From Scytalidium lignicola (Eukaryota > Ascomycota > Leotiomycetes), in assembly GCA_002812745.2 (NCBI GenBank), contig NCSJ02000317.1, positions 1 to 49,447 of the forward strand: a stretch of DNA of 49,447 nucleotides, written 5' to 3'. The notes beneath the pieces are model-generated. The model had not been told where the DNA came from. It worked only from the letters and a program-made list of their open reading frames with translations, and did not search any database. The position numbers and the translations under genes are program-made. Shown in pieces: positions 19,707 to 31,188 of this stretch; positions within the stretch are counted from its first letter, which is position 1; every line of letters begins with the position of its first letter.

Positions 19707-21854
19707 TTAATGCTCCAGAAGTCTCAAAGAGCCCTGCACAACAACATTTTCTAAGATAGATCCCGGAGGGATATCAATGGTGCTGCCTTCAGTAGCCACA
19801 ATGATAACTGTACCCTTCAGTGTGACACCTCTACCAAGATTGACAGCTCCGGTGATTGTCAAATGATCAAGCTCGATAATCTTGGGAATGCTAGAAATGC
19901 GTTTCTGGAAGTCTGAGACTTTCTTGAAATCATTGCCCAGCTTGATAAGTGGAGCAGGACCAAAACGGTTTGGATCAATCTGGAGCTGTCCATGTTTCAA
20001 GGAGTACAGATCTGACTTCACAAGCATCAAATCAGAGCAGGTCTTGACCGGTAAGAAACGTCTCCGAGGAACATTGACACCATGAGCGTTGTTAAAGTGA
20101 CGGATAGCAGCACCAACAGCAGTTTCTAACTGGATGATGGAGATGTCTGACTCGCCCTTCTTGTCAGCCGGGATAGATTTAGCATTTGGAATAATTTCCA
20201 TGCCAAGCTCGTTGTTCTCCACAATACGCTTAACGGCCTTCAAGTTCAACCAGATGTTGTTAGTGTTGAAGTACTTGAACTTCTTGATCGACTTGAACTC
20301 ATTCACGTGCTCTTTAGGAACCTGTGCGATTTCAAGCAGACGAACTGAACCCTCATAGTCGATTATGGTACCACCCTTAACATCAGCCTTTGTCTTATCA
20401 GTAAGCTCCATGATGTATTCAGCCTTTGTTTCAACCATATGCTGCAGGATTCGGAGATCGACAACAGCGCCCAAGTTGTCTACGTTTGAGAGGAAAAGAA
20501 TCTCAACCCCTCGGTTGATCAATTTGTCGAGAGTGCCAGAGTTGTAGAGAGACTCAAAGACATCTCCGTGTCCTGGAGGATACCAATCAGAGATAGGAGA
20601 ATCGTAGGACTTTGGAACTGGGAGCAGAGAGTCCTTCATGATTCTGGGGTATCGGGATTGGTTGAAAGTGATGATATCAATGTTATGGCCTTCATACTTC
20701 TTGATAATGCTCTGGGTGTCATCATCTGTGTTGAAGGAGTTCATGAGCACAAAAGGTACATTGACGTCATATGTGCGATTGAGATACTCAATCTGGCGTA
20801 CAGAGAGATCCAAGAAGGACATGCCGTCTCTAACTTCGATGACCGACTTAGGACCAACGCAACCCATAGAAGTTCCAAGACCACCATTGAGCTTGAGAAC
20901 TGCAAGTTTGCTCAAGAATCCGACCGATTCGGTGTTGGCAAGCTCGGCGTAATCAACAACTTGGCCTTGGGCAGGTGGTGCAATGCGATCCCATTCTCTA
21001 CCCCTCAAATCAGCCTCGTTCTAATAACCCCAACTGTTATAACTTACAGAGTGTTTCCCTTGGCCTTGTCGTTCAAGTATCGTCGGAATAGAGCAAAGAA
21101 GTTATCCATCTCAGTCTCGAATAGCTAGTTTCTTGTTAACTAACACGATCCATATGTAGATATGGACTAGGGCTATACCTTCTTCTGCTGAGGATCTTTG
21201 ACAGTATCTGAAAGATGATTCAAAGCATTACGCATTTGGCTTGCAGCAACAGACGTAGATGTGTTCTCGAAAGCCTGGTCGAGATTGATTAGCTGTGCAA
21301 ACATTCCAATATTTGGATCATCAACAGGTGAGGAAAGAGAATCTGAAGCCATGGTTGACAATATTAAGGAGCTTTGGATGACTCGAGTAGAGTATTAAGA
21401 AAGCTTTAAATTTCCCCGAGTATGGAGATTAAGAGTTGTGAATGTGGTGCTGTTCCCTTCGCTGGCCTCGTGCAACCGAAGTGAAGACCACAGATAGGCA
21501 AGAGTAAGGAATAGTGCGACTACTTCATACAGATTCACTTCAATTTTAAGTCACTAGACTAAGAAGGCTGTCACCGCTAAACTTTACAAGCTTGGAAGTA
21601 ACAGGAACTCCTGGCTGGCAGCTTCTCCAGTTGTCTCTAACGGTCGTAAGGCTTGGAGGGGCGAATCCAAAATGAAGGTTGTAGATCACCATCGCAGACT
21701 ATGTCGGTCGCAAAAAGAGGAAAGCTAAACTCACCATATGAGACTGGGTCTTTCCATGATGCTTCCTAGCGAACTCATCCCTCGCAGCATCGCCATTTCC
21801 ATTTCCAAACCCGAAGGGCTTCAAGTGTGTGGGGAGGGCGGTCTTCGATGCCAT
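19707..21854 (-). CDS. UGP1: UTP-glucose-1-phosphate uridylyltransferase
   Basis: Exons 21735-21854, 21179-21274, 21048-21124 and 19707-21003 join in phase to 529 residues, the usual length for fungal UGPase. The enzyme makes UDP-glucose from UTP and glucose-1-phosphate for glucan, glycogen, trehalose and glycosylation. Clear motifs are [14 protein letters not shown] (nucleotide loop, residues about 133-146), [47 protein letters not shown] and [12 protein letters not shown]-terminal left-handed beta-helix tail includes [19 protein letters not shown]. The first exon ([25 protein letters not shown]) was found 460 nt upstream; its GTGAGT donor is in phase 0 and joins [18 protein letters not shown], as in relatives. 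An ATG at 21352 inside that intron is open into exon 2 and could serve as an alternative start. Confidence 0.93.
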
Positions 21855-23798
21855 TGTGACTCGCTACTTCTGCTTGCAGACCGAGGGAAACTTGTAGTGA
21901 ACTTGAAATTGTTTTGAAGATGAGGAAGGAGTGCAGGATTGCTGAGATATGTTCTTTAGCTAATAAGCACAGAAGAGAGTTGATTAGCCGATATTCATCC
22001 AAAAGTTCCTTGGACTCATCGTCAATCCTGACGTAATTTTAGGAGCACTTTGGGCACTGGTGGCTTGAATCACCAGGAATATGCCAATCACTTACCAGGA
22101 GGAGAATCTAGCGGTCGACGCTGGATGTTTCAATTGACAGTTCCAGCTGGTTTACAGAGGGGAAGCAGCTGTTTTATTATGGCTCTTGGGGGTTATCTTG
22201 GTTGCTACGGTGGCATGGGTGAAATTATTGTTTCTGAAATGAGGATGGGGAATGCTGGGCTGGCACGAGCTTCCAGCACTGGCTGCGTGAGTTGAGTGGC
22301 GTGGCAGGGGTTTTCCCACCGGCACTCTTTCCTATGCATTTTTGTTCAGCTTCGCAGCGCTGTAAACTTCCGGTACGGTAAGGGACATGCTTCAACACAA
22401 TTTTAGCAGAAAAGTCTAATCATACGGCCCGTAGCCATGGACAGGCGTGGCAAAGGAAGCCAAAAGACGGCTGCACGCCCCGACGACTTGAGTGGCGATG
22501 TTTTGGGTGACAGCTATCTTTTATCGCCCCAACAGACTCGACTGTACGGTACCGGATTTCTCCCCTGTTGCTACGCCTGGGTGTGCTGCAAGGCTACGGA
22601 TATATTACTCCTGATAAGTTATCCAAGGGGAAAAATTNAAAAAAAATTTCTGCACTACTCGATTCATCCGAGAACCTTCCGCGATTCATCAGCAGCGAAA
22701 CGTTACCGTCATCTACACCGCGTACATGTTGTTCCCAAACGGGGGAAAGTCGTCGAGGGATCGATGTTGCACGGCCACCAATGACCCACTGGCTTTAATC
22801 TCGTTCTGCTGGGGGCTTTGGCTCCAAGGAAGTCAAGGCGGGAAAGCTCTCAGAGTACTGTCACATGTTCTTGCGAGGCCTGTGCCTGGATTGCATTATC
22901 ACCACAGTTGCCAACCCCCAAAACCTCTTGAGCCTCCATGACAAAAGCAGAAAATTGATGTCTCGATCTGACATTCCTGTTATCTGTGTTGACGAGAAAC
23001 AACCCAGATTCCGATAGTTTCAGCGCCTTTTAAGCCCCAGGCGGGCCATTATCGGTACGCCACGACGCTGGCGCACCCTTCCGGGCCCTTTGCACGGTAC
23101 GGTAGCCAGAAATGCATCGATGACCTAGCACATCTGCACGTGGTGGGGAGGCCTATCGTTGGGTTGATATACCGTACAGCACCGTAATTCCATTGGGCTC
23201 CGAAATAATTAAAAGCCCTCGAGTCGCTCCTGAGGCAAAGGACCGAAGTACCGGTAAACGGTTTCCACCGGGGAATGGAGAAGGGTAGCACTCGGGTCTC
23301 ATCCTTTGGATTGCAATAATAAGCATCCCCGCTATATGCCCCAGACCAGGTGACGCGGTCTGCAAGAAGAACGGTGAACAATAATTAAAATGAAGTTGAG
23401 AGAGAGAGACGAAATAACTGCCGACTTTTTTCGCCGTACAAAACGATTGAATCTCCTGCTGCCAATAATATTCTTCTCGATTATTTCTCAAATGTCTCTT
23501 CCAATCTGTTTACCATAGTCTCTATCCCGTCCATTTCTCGTCTTAGCTCAACCCTCTGCTCTAAGTTATTGGTTAGGAGTTGAGCATGATTTCTCAAGAG
23601 AACCCAGTTTAAGCAGGTTCATAATCTGCTATTAGGTGCTGAAGGATTTTATTTCTGTCAAGCAGACACGAGAACACCGTTGTCCGTCTCTTTTATGCCC
23701 TACCCGTTTCTCCTTCCTCAGTATCTACATGACGTACCCCATTTTATATCCTTGAACGCCAGCAGATCCTCATTTTCTAGTAGTCATATGCGTTTCAT
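21855..23798. other. Intergenic region upstream of UGP1
   Basis: About 1.9 kb with no convincing gene. Presumably the UGP1 promoter on the left. An N at 22638 interrupts an A-run. Short frames at 22437-22784 and 23049-23491 lack conserved character. GTAC-containing motifs occur near 22548 and 23160. Confidence 0.5.
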
Positions 23799-24200
23799 TC
23801 ATTTCTTAGCTTTCCCGAGGTACCAAGCCACAACTCCTCCTGCAATCGCAGCCAAACAAATAGCAAGCAAAACACCCAGGCATAGATATCGATATCGTCT
23901 CTTTTCTTTGCGTTGTTGAGTTAGCCAATCATCACTGTAATTCTGACATCAGTTGGTCAGTCTGTCACTCATGTAGAGAGATACAGACCCGTATTTCATA
24001 TCAATACTGCTAGCTGGGCTTTCTATCGAGCCATTTTGCTCAGATAAGTGGACTGCTGTTGAGAATCTCCTCCAGAAATGCGGATCCCTTACTAATCCTG
24101 GCGGTGGACGTTCTATATCTGCGAAAGACTGAGGGTCGTGGACTTGTTTCAGCGGTGAGGGACGTTGTATTCGTGGCTGGTCTCGTCGAGGGCGGGGCAT
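23799..24200 (-). CDS. Small single-span membrane protein of unknown function
   Basis: Two exons (23989-24200 and 23799-23934) joined over a 54-nt intron (GTCTGT..ACAG) give 115 residues. The N-terminal part is basic and proline-rich (MPRPRRDQPRIQRPSPLKQV), then FADIERPPPGLVRDPHFWRRFSTAVHL. After the splice, DDWLTQQRKEKRRYRY leads into one hydrophobic helix at residues about 88-110 and a short KAKK tail. This layout (basic cytosolic head, dibasic stop, one C-terminal span) resembles a tail-anchored protein. I recall similar small proteins in other filamentous ascomycetes, but no function is known to me. The C-terminal KAKK could act as a dilysine ER-retention signal (K at -4 and -2/-1), which is an inference. 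Confidence 0.72.
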
Positions 24201-25134
24201 GTTTGGTCTAATTTGAAAGATTGAAGTATTAAAAGCCGGCTAGCTTCCTGAAATAACTTGATTGGCTAGTTCAAGGCGTAGAGAGAGTGAAAAGAGATTT
24301 GTTGTCGGTAAAGACAGGATGATTCGGGCACGAAAGAGTGAGTGCCTCGAATTCAACGAACCTATCGTTAGATTCCACAGTAGTACGTGGGAAAACGTTT
24401 CAATTCATAACAGTTGAAGAGATGAGAGCAGTGGAAGGAGAGGGTGTCTGGTTAGATAAGTCCAGAATATGTGGCAAAATCTGTACACCCATGGCATAAT
24501 ACTGTGACTATGAGATCGAAAGATATAAAAAGACCATTTAACAATGCATTAAGCCCCACGGATGCAGCCTGCAAAACATCGCTGGGAACTTATGCAGCCA
24601 ATGGGGACAGTATCACCCATGTCCAGATGCAAGGCTCCCTCAGTGGCGCAGGGTTTTGTTATGGATCACGGAGATTATTCAAAGTGACCAAAGCTTGCTT
24701 TCAACGGATCATATCCGCCTCCTAGGAGCGAGTGGAACACTTGTGAAATTACCAGTGGGTCGGCATTGTATCAAGCGACAACGTTCTTGGGAAATGAAAT
24801 GGGGTTCCTGGCGATTCCAGATCTTTGCTAGTCTAAGCTCTGGAAATCCTAATTGTATTCATCCATTATCATTGGGCTGGTTGCTGGCACTAGACATCGT
24901 GGGAGAAGGGTGTGGGTTAGATAAACAGACCTAGACGGACGTGGTTGTCGGAAATAATTAATAGTTCAGGGGCTTCGTTGGGTTCTCAATAACGGTCCCC
25001 TTCAATTTGTGCAGGCGCCAAATTGTGAATAGCTGGTAAAACTGCTAGCACCCACCGCCCTTACACGGGGCTAGCATGTCGAGACGAACAGAAAATACCT
25101 TAATCGTAATCAAATACATATATAATCATCTACA
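24201..25134. other. Divergent region between the small membrane protein gene and the Gig1-like gene
   Basis: 934 bp between two start codons. No coding frame, RNA gene or clear repeat was recognised. It should hold both promoters. Confidence 0.5.
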
Positions 25135-25855
25135 ATGGGTAGTAACGACGTCATACCGTACTGGAATGTCAACCTGCCTATCTCGCAGCACACACTAGAA
25201 TGCCCAGAATTCCTAAAGAACCTGAAAAAGAAGGATCTAGGGATAATCAGTACCCCGGACGCCGAGTATCACATCCTCTCTTGGCAAGAACTACAAAAGT
25301 TCATTGCAGATAACCGCTTAGATATTTTTCAGAGGGTACCTTCGCAACTCCGACGGTATTTGGAGTACATCTGGAATCTCAAACTCAAATATGGCAGTGT
25401 GATGGAGTTCGTGCTGTCGGAGCGATTAAAGTGGGAAATACCTTTCAAGGCCGAAGCTGCACCGTTTAAGAGTCAGAATGACTTGAAGATTCTCTATAAT
25501 GACTGGCCTTATGGAATAGATCCTAAGATTGTGCACTTAGTCGTGTGGACGAAGTTTGAGTTATTGGACGATCCATTGACGGACGATTTGACGGATGAGG
25601 CGCGGAGGGAGATCGATGAATACGTTGATGAGACGTTTAGTAAGAGGGTCGGGAAGGAGAATGTAAGAGAACACATATATCCCATAGATATCTACTTCAA
25701 AACTGACGGGTGTATAGGTCATTTGGTTTAAAAATTGGAAGTCTTTAAAGAGCGTCCATGCTGTCGAACATTTCCACGTTATGCTCTACAATCCAGATCC
25801 CCAGTTTGTGAAAGAGATCACCAACGGCGATGTTCCTCTGAGCTTGAAGTTCTGA
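25135..25855 (+). CDS. N-acetylglucosamine-induced protein 1-like (DUF3605)
   Basis: Exons 25135-25662 and 25718-25855, with a 55-nt intron (GTAAGA..TATAG), give 221 residues. The family signatures are [69 protein letters not shown], and after the splice [20 protein letters not shown]. These match the DUF3605/Gig1 family, named for the Candida albicans gene induced by GlcNAc. The biochemical activity is not established. The unspliced frame would stop early and lose the most conserved WFKNW..HAVEHFH end, which confirms the intron. It converges on the FolB-domain gene. Confidence 0.88.
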
Positions 25856-26086
25856 AAGTACCAAGGATCGCCAATATCGCCACTCGATTGGACATTCACA
25901 TCACTGGCTCTATTCAGAATTCCTTAGACAATTTCGGGTTAGACGATTAGATAATAGAAGGTGGTATTTCATGCACGACGAATCATAATATCTCTATAGA
26001 CTTTAATAACACGCAAGTATTCAGCTCTGATAAAGTTTTAAGAGGTCAATTCCGGCTATCAACCAGCAATAAGTTGTCACATGTTG

Positions 26087-27144
26087 TCAAGAATGAATCC
26101 TTTTTTGCATGCTCATTGTCATCCACTCGTCTAACCTGCCCTCCAGAGGAAAAGGAGGCGACGGCCAATCTGAATCCACACCGTTATATAAATCTTCCTT
26201 CCATTCATAGTGATCCGGATTTGTGTCCAAGGTCAACTCCACGGCTGGCGAATCCGCGAACGGAACCGCTATTGGCTTTTCTAGACATATCTTAACACGT
26301 GGGTGTGAAGATGATAGTTCTAGAGCATTAATGAAAAGTGTGACTATGCGTCGACCAACTTGTGTTGCCAAAGCCTCGAGAGTTTGAAACGAAGACTCTT
26401 CCATTGTCTATACTAGAGTTAGCAGACACAGTTACAAACACGCATAGCCGTACTTCCCTTTACGATCAACTCCTCGAGCCTATTATGTTCAATATTTGAA
26501 CTTGTCCAACGGTCAATCTCTACATTCGCTATAACCATCTGCTTGGCTCTTCGTTCGACACTGTTGACACCAATAAGAGTTGGAACATGCAATCCAGAGA
26601 CTTTCAAAGTCACGGAATAAGCAACTGGCATAGGACCTCCTTTGTTATAGGTAGCAATGCCCCTAAGGCTAACGCCTTTACCAATGAGAGAAGCTTTGGG
26701 CAGCATTATTTCTAATTCCAACGATTTTATCGTGTCTTGTGAAAGAATTGCAGGTTCAGAAGAACCAACCTCCGCCCCATCGAGCGTATAGTGTGTTAAT
26801 GTGCTGGCAATCTTATCCAATACAGATTTCAGATCCCGTGGCTCTGAAATTTTCTCCGGTCCTTGCTGATAAATCTCTGTAGCTTGAATAATCTTTTTAC
26901 TCAGGATTCCATAATGTATGGTGCTATTGTTAACCTTATCATCCGCTGATGCTGAACGGAAGGGTTGGCGGAGGGCTACAGCCGCAGAAAGGAGAACGGG
27001 CTTCGATGTTTCTTCTCGACCCCAGGCATCTTTTCCAACAATAAGGAAAGCCTGCAGATTCTGTACACGGATCAACGCTACAGGCTCACCAAGACCCTGT
27101 GTGAGTTCCCACGTATTGTGGAGGAGTGCCGAAGATGAACTCAT
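26087..27144 (-). CDS. Tandem FolB (dihydroneopterin aldolase-like) domain protein
   Basis: Exons 26464-27144 and 26087-26407 join over a 56-nt intron (GTAAAG, branch GCTAAC, TATAG) to 333 residues. Two FolB/DHNA units can be seen. The first starts near VALIRVQNLQAFLIVGKDAWGR and continues to LASTLT-like helix KIASTLTHYTL. The second starts near SVTLKVSGLHVPTLIGVNSVERR and continues through VIANVEIDRW, EESSFQTLEALATQVGRRI and VKICLEKP. DHNA cleaves dihydroneopterin in folate synthesis; in fungi that activity lies in trifunctional Fol1, so this stand-alone tandem protein may have another pterin-related role or none. The donor was chosen because only phase 0 at GTAAAG joins the conserved EESSFQTLEAL helix in frame. 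Confidence 0.82.
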
Positions 27145-27734
27145 ACCACCTTTCTGTCCTTAATGCAAGCACCTTCGCTTATATATGGAATTGAATCCTA
27201 GAATAGCGAGAGGTCTCTTGAATGCTCATGCTAGATACGATACTCACTCTGCTGTCGTCGTGTAATGCTGCTAGAAGTTTACTTCTCCTTTGCAGGATTA
27301 GTCACTTTAATTCTCCCCCGCAATGACGTCAGTTCTGGATAATCTAGAGAGGGGATATAAAAGTGAAACGATAGTAATCTATAATAAGACAAATAGATGT
27401 TTATTAATTAAACTTGAGTGGCAAAGATATTCCTCACTATAATGCAGAGAATCGCGGGGCACTCATATTAAAAACTCAGGCGGTGAATTTTAAGGTCGGC
27501 AGAATCGCCAGGTTATATCACCGCTTTCGAACCTGATAACTATGAGATTCAATGCTCTCAATAATAATAATGTACATGAGACGTAGTTCGTTAGTCCATC
27601 AAATGAGAATAGCCCAGAATAATAATCATGCCCAGATTACAAGTACAGACATCGTAGATACACAGAGTAGTCCATATATGCTCCTTCCAAACGCCAACGC
27701 TAAATCACCAAAACATAGTTACCACTTTGACTGG
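27145..27734. other. Spacer upstream of the FolB gene
   Basis: 590 bp between the FolB start and the ING/PHD stop, both on the minus strand. AT-rich near 27360-27420. No feature beyond a presumed promoter was recognised. Confidence 0.5.
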
Positions 27735-29000
27735 TTACTTCTTTTTATTCTTCGTACAGACGGGACATATCCATGTACCCTCAGGTTCACTCTTAAGCCC
27801 GACGCATGTCCAATGAAACCATTCATAAGGGCATGATTCATTGTCACATGCAACCATATCGCCATAGCTCACACTTTGGCAAATGCAGTACTTCTTATCA
27901 TCTCCTCCTTCATCATCATCTCCCTCTGCCATATCCTCATCGCCGTCACCACCTTTTCCAGGGGCCGGCGAGGTAGCGGTCTCATCTTCTTCCTCGGCAG
28001 AAGCGGATTCAACTTCACTGAGCTCACTGTCATTCGTAGACGATGGAGAATTCTTAGTTCCCGATCGTTTGACCCGACTAAGGCCGGATTTACCCGGTTT
28101 GTTTTTTCTTGCAACTCCCCCCTGTCTATGAGGAGCAACTTTCTTAGTGGCAGTTGTCTTTTGTCCAGCCCGTGGTCCTGCACTTCCGGCCCTTGTTGCA
28201 GAGGGAGTGCCAGCTTTCGGAGTAGCTGGACCCATCGATGCATGACGGGCAAGACCACTAGGGTTTGCAGGAAGTGTCCCTAGCCCGCCAGTCAATTTTT
28301 GCCGTTTATTCGATGCACCGAGTGAACTCTCTCGCGCTTGCCGGTTTAGAAGCATACTAGCAGCAGGTGTTGCAGGCGCAGAAGCAGCTATCTGACTACC
28401 CACATGTGGTTGGCTTTGCCCCGAAGCCATACGAGATATGCCGCTATGTTGAATCTGCCTTTGTGCGACGTTCGCCGAGTTGGTAATTTGACCAAGAGGC
28501 ATCGTTGCCACAACGTTGTCAGCACGTATCATTGTTGTTCGATCTTGGGCGTTAGGTCGAAGAAGGGAAGGGATATCAGGGTCATTTGGAAACTCCCCCT
28601 TGTCTTGCAAAGCTTTGATATGCGCATCAAGATATCGAGTATGTTTGTCAATAACTTGTTGCGTTTTTTGCGCGAGCGCTATCTTTTCCTCCTGTAGTAT
28701 TTGTGCCTTATCATAGTTTTCCAAAATTATCTTGCTCAGCTGCTCTTCCCTTGGGTTTGGAGTATGACTACCATTTATACGGATCCACTTCTGGATAGAG
28801 TTGTCACTTTTGGTGACGATGGACAAACATTCTGCCATCTGCCTATCCTTCTCTGCTATTTCCTCTTGCATAAAAGCTATCTCAGCCGGAAGATTCGCAA
28901 CACGGTTTGTCCAATCGTCAAGGACTGCTGCGCAGTCTTGATGGTCTGTTTGTGGCATCTTCCTGCCTATAAAATCTATAGAGAGATCGTCTCTAGGCAT
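27735..29000 (-). CDS. YNG2: ING-family PHD finger protein (Yng2-like, NuA4 subunit)
   Basis: One exon, 421 residues from the ATG at 29000 ([16 protein letters not shown]). The frame is open a little further upstream, but no ATG lies there. The N-terminal ING helical domain is clear: [60 protein letters not shown] and the end [16 protein letters not shown] basic, Ala/Gly/Pro-rich linker with an acidic [21 protein letters not shown] stretch follows. The C-terminal PHD finger is complete: [28 protein letters not shown], then a lysine tail. ING PHD fingers bind H3K4me3, and Yng2 supports NuA4 histone H4 acetylation. Assignment to NuA4 rather than another ING complex is an inference. Confidence 0.88.
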   Translation of the reverse strand: MPRDDLSIDFIGRKMPQTDHQDCAAVLDDWTNRVANLPAEIAFMQEEIAEKDRQMAECLSIVTKSDNSIQKWIRINGSHTPNPREEQLSKIILENYDKAQILQEEKIALAQKTQQVIDKHTRYLDAHIKALQDKGEFPNDPDIPSLLRPNAQDRTTMIRADNVVATMPLGQITNSANVAQRQIQHSGISRMASGQSQPHVGSQIAASAPATPAASMLLNRQARESSLGASNKRQKLTGGLGTLPANPSGLARHASMGPATPKAGTPSATRAGSAGPRAGQKTTATKKVAPHRQGGVARKNKPGKSGLSRVKRSGTKNSPSSTNDSELSEVESASAEEEDETATSPAPGKGGDGDEDMAEGDDDEGGDDKKYCICQSVSYGDMVACDNESCPYEWFHWTCVGLKSEPEGTWICPVCTKNKKK

Positions 29001-29766
29001 GCTTGTTAATGACGAAGGCTTTACAGAACGCCAAAACGTCAACGAAGATCGCAAGCCGTGCGCTTACCTCGCAAATAAGAACAGCGCAGTTTGTAGGCCA
29101 ATTTAATAGAGCCTCCTTTCGGCCATATGAAGGTTAGACTGGTGTCAGGATGGGAAGTAAGAGGACGCAGCAAGAGGAGGGGCGACCTGAACAATAAAGT
29201 TCTAGGAAGGTTACCGCAGTCACAGCTAAACTCCTTAGACACCACTTTAGCGCAGCGCGCTAGGAGATATGATTACGTGATCATGATCAGTTTTACCAGT
29301 TACATTACCGAACTATATACATAAAGTTTAGAATACATAGTATCGTAGTGTGAGACTTACATCTCAAGGATATAGAATTTTAGTATTTTAGGAACTCCTT
29401 GCTACAGTATTATCGAAATGCATAGAGAATGTGAGTCTTTGAACTCGTTTTACAGTAAGGCTGAGCGGAAATATTATTTTCCTGTTCCGAACACATAGCC
29501 TGTGCACGGTCCACATTCTATATCGATTAAGGATCTTGCTGCATACTCCGTACTTGAGATCTATTTGACCTTTCTCGACATCATTCAGGGAACTAGGAGC
29601 ACATCCAGACAACGGTTTTTTCTTCAGCAAATTAGGTACTTGTAGGGTGAGGACAACTCGTTTACGGATCCCACGTATGCGAAACATTGAGCATCCATTT
29701 CTTGGGCACGTGAACGAGGAAGCACAGGCGTAGTGAAGGACGTTGTATTGCATCTTAGACGCTACG
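29001..29766. promoter_or_regulatory. Divergent region between YNG2-like and HOS2 genes
   Basis: 766 bp between two start codons. It contains a CACGTG hexamer at about 29706-29712, some 55 bp before the HOS2 ATG, and a GCGCAGCGCGC palindromic stretch near 29250. No coding frame was recognised. Shared control is an inference from the divergent layout. Confidence 0.5.
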
Positions 29767-31188
29767 ATGGCTCTCTCTACAAGTAGCATTGTTCAGGAGT
29801 ACGTTGTCCCTCTGGGGCAGCAAGGTGATATAGAAAATGCTAGCATTCTAGCCAAGATTCGGAAGGAGATACGGGAGAACGGGATTGTCCGACCAAAAGG
29901 CTACAACGTCTCCTGGCACGTCAATCCAGAACTGGAGAAACATCATTTTGGGCATTCTCATCCTATGAAACCATGGCGCCTAACACTTGCGCGAAGCCTC
30001 ATCATGTCGTACGGGATGCACGCAGCGATGGATACTTACGTTTCACGGAAGGCATCCAAGGAAGAGATGGCAGATTTCCACAGTCAGGACTACTTGGATT
30101 ACCTCCAAACTGCTATTCCGGCACCACCAGACGACGATACCTTACAACAATTTGCACTAGGTGGATCCGATTGTCCAATTTTTGAAGGACTTTTTGACTA
30201 CTGCTCGATGTATTCAGGTGCTTCCATCGATGCGGCGCGTAAACTCTGTAACCATGATTCCGATATCGCAATAAACTGGTCTGGTGGGCTTCACCATGCC
30301 AAAAAGGCCGAAGCATCCGGGTTCTGTTACGCAAATGACATTGTTCTAGCGATATTGCAACTTCTCAGGATCCACCCTAGAGTTCTATACATTGACATCG
30401 ACGTACATCATGGCGATGGTGTTGAAGAAGCATTTTGGTCCACAGATCGAGTTATGACACTATCTATTCACAAATATGATGGACAAAACTTCTTCCCAGG
30501 AACAGGAGAGCTAGAACGAACCGGGCCAGAAAGCGAATCGAACCCAGGAGCTCATCATGCGATTAACGTACCTCTTATGGACGGCATTAATGACGAGCAG
30601 TACGAATGGTTATTTAAAACGATTGTGAGCAAGTGTGTTGAAAAATTTGTGCCAACTGCGATTGTGTTGCAGTGTGGCGCTGATTCTCTCGCTGGAGATC
30701 GACTAGGCAGGTTCAACGTCCAAGTCCAAGGTCATGGAGCATGTGTTTCGTTCTGCAAATCTCTAGGATTACCTCTTCTCCTAGTCGGTGGTGGTGGCTA
30801 TACACCTCGCAATGTAGCAAGAGCATGGGCCCATGAAACCAGCATCGCTATTGGGTGTGATAAGACTCTCAATCCTATTATTCCAATGCATACACCGTAC
30901 AGATCGCATTTTAGACATGAAACTATCTTTCCAACACTGGAACAAATTCTAGGCGACCCGAGGCCGAATAAGAATACACAGAAACGGCTTCAGGAAATCA
31001 TCTATTCGATAACAGAGCAACTAAGATTCGTGAATGCGGCCCCAAGTGTCCAAAGCTCGCATATCCCGCCTGATCTGACAGCATTAAAGGATGAGGTCGA
31101 AGAAGCTTTGAGGGAGCAAAGGGATATGTATGATAATGATTTAAGGAAGGATAGAGAAGCAGGATTAGGTGTACTAATGGAGTACTGA
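29767..31188 (+). CDS. HOS2: Class I histone deacetylase Hos2
   Basis: One exon, 473 residues. The deacetylase fold is complete: YNVSWHVNPELEKHHFGHSH with HPMKPWR, INWSGGLHHAKK (active-site His176/His177), YIDIDVHHGDGVEEAF (zinc ligands Asp212 and His214), LQCGADSLAGDRLG (Asp306) and GGGGYTPRNVARAW (Tyr345). Numbers are counted from my chosen ATG. The segment order and HYG/HFGHSHPMKP entry match Hos2, the catalytic deacetylase of Set3C in yeast, rather than Rpd3. Hos2 removes acetyl groups from H3/H4 in coding regions of active genes. The N-terminus is about 40 residues longer before the catalytic domain than in yeast. No intron is needed. It is divergent from the YNG2-like gene and convergent with the transporter gene. 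Confidence 0.95.
   Translation: MALSTSSIVQEYVVPLGQQGDIENASILAKIRKEIRENGIVRPKGYNVSWHVNPELEKHHFGHSHPMKPWRLTLARSLIMSYGMHAAMDTYVSRKASKEEMADFHSQDYLDYLQTAIPAPPDDDTLQQFALGGSDCPIFEGLFDYCSMYSGASIDAARKLCNHDSDIAINWSGGLHHAKKAEASGFCYANDIVLAILQLLRIHPRVLYIDIDVHHGDGVEEAFWSTDRVMTLSIHKYDGQNFFPGTGELERTGPESESNPGAHHAINVPLMDGINDEQYEWLFKTIVSKCVEKFVPTAIVLQCGADSLAGDRLGRFNVQVQGHGACVSFCKSLGLPLLLVGGGGYTPRNVARAWAHETSIAIGCDKTLNPIIPMHTPYRSHFRHETIFPTLEQILGDPRPNKNTQKRLQEIIYSITEQLRFVNAAPSVQSSHIPPDLTALKDEVEEALREQRDMYDNDLRKDREAGLGVLMEY

Noticed and set aside
20568..21128. 186-residue plus-strand frame
   Set aside because: Antisense shadow of UGP1 coding sequence.
21173..21361. UGP1 starting only at the ATG at 21352
   Set aside because: The upstream exon 21735-21854 matches the family N-terminus and splices in phase. 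The inner ATG is kept only as a possible alternative.
22437..22784. 115-residue plus-strand frame near an N in an A-run
   Set aside because: Biased, unconserved sequence crossing an ambiguous base, with no recognisable motif.
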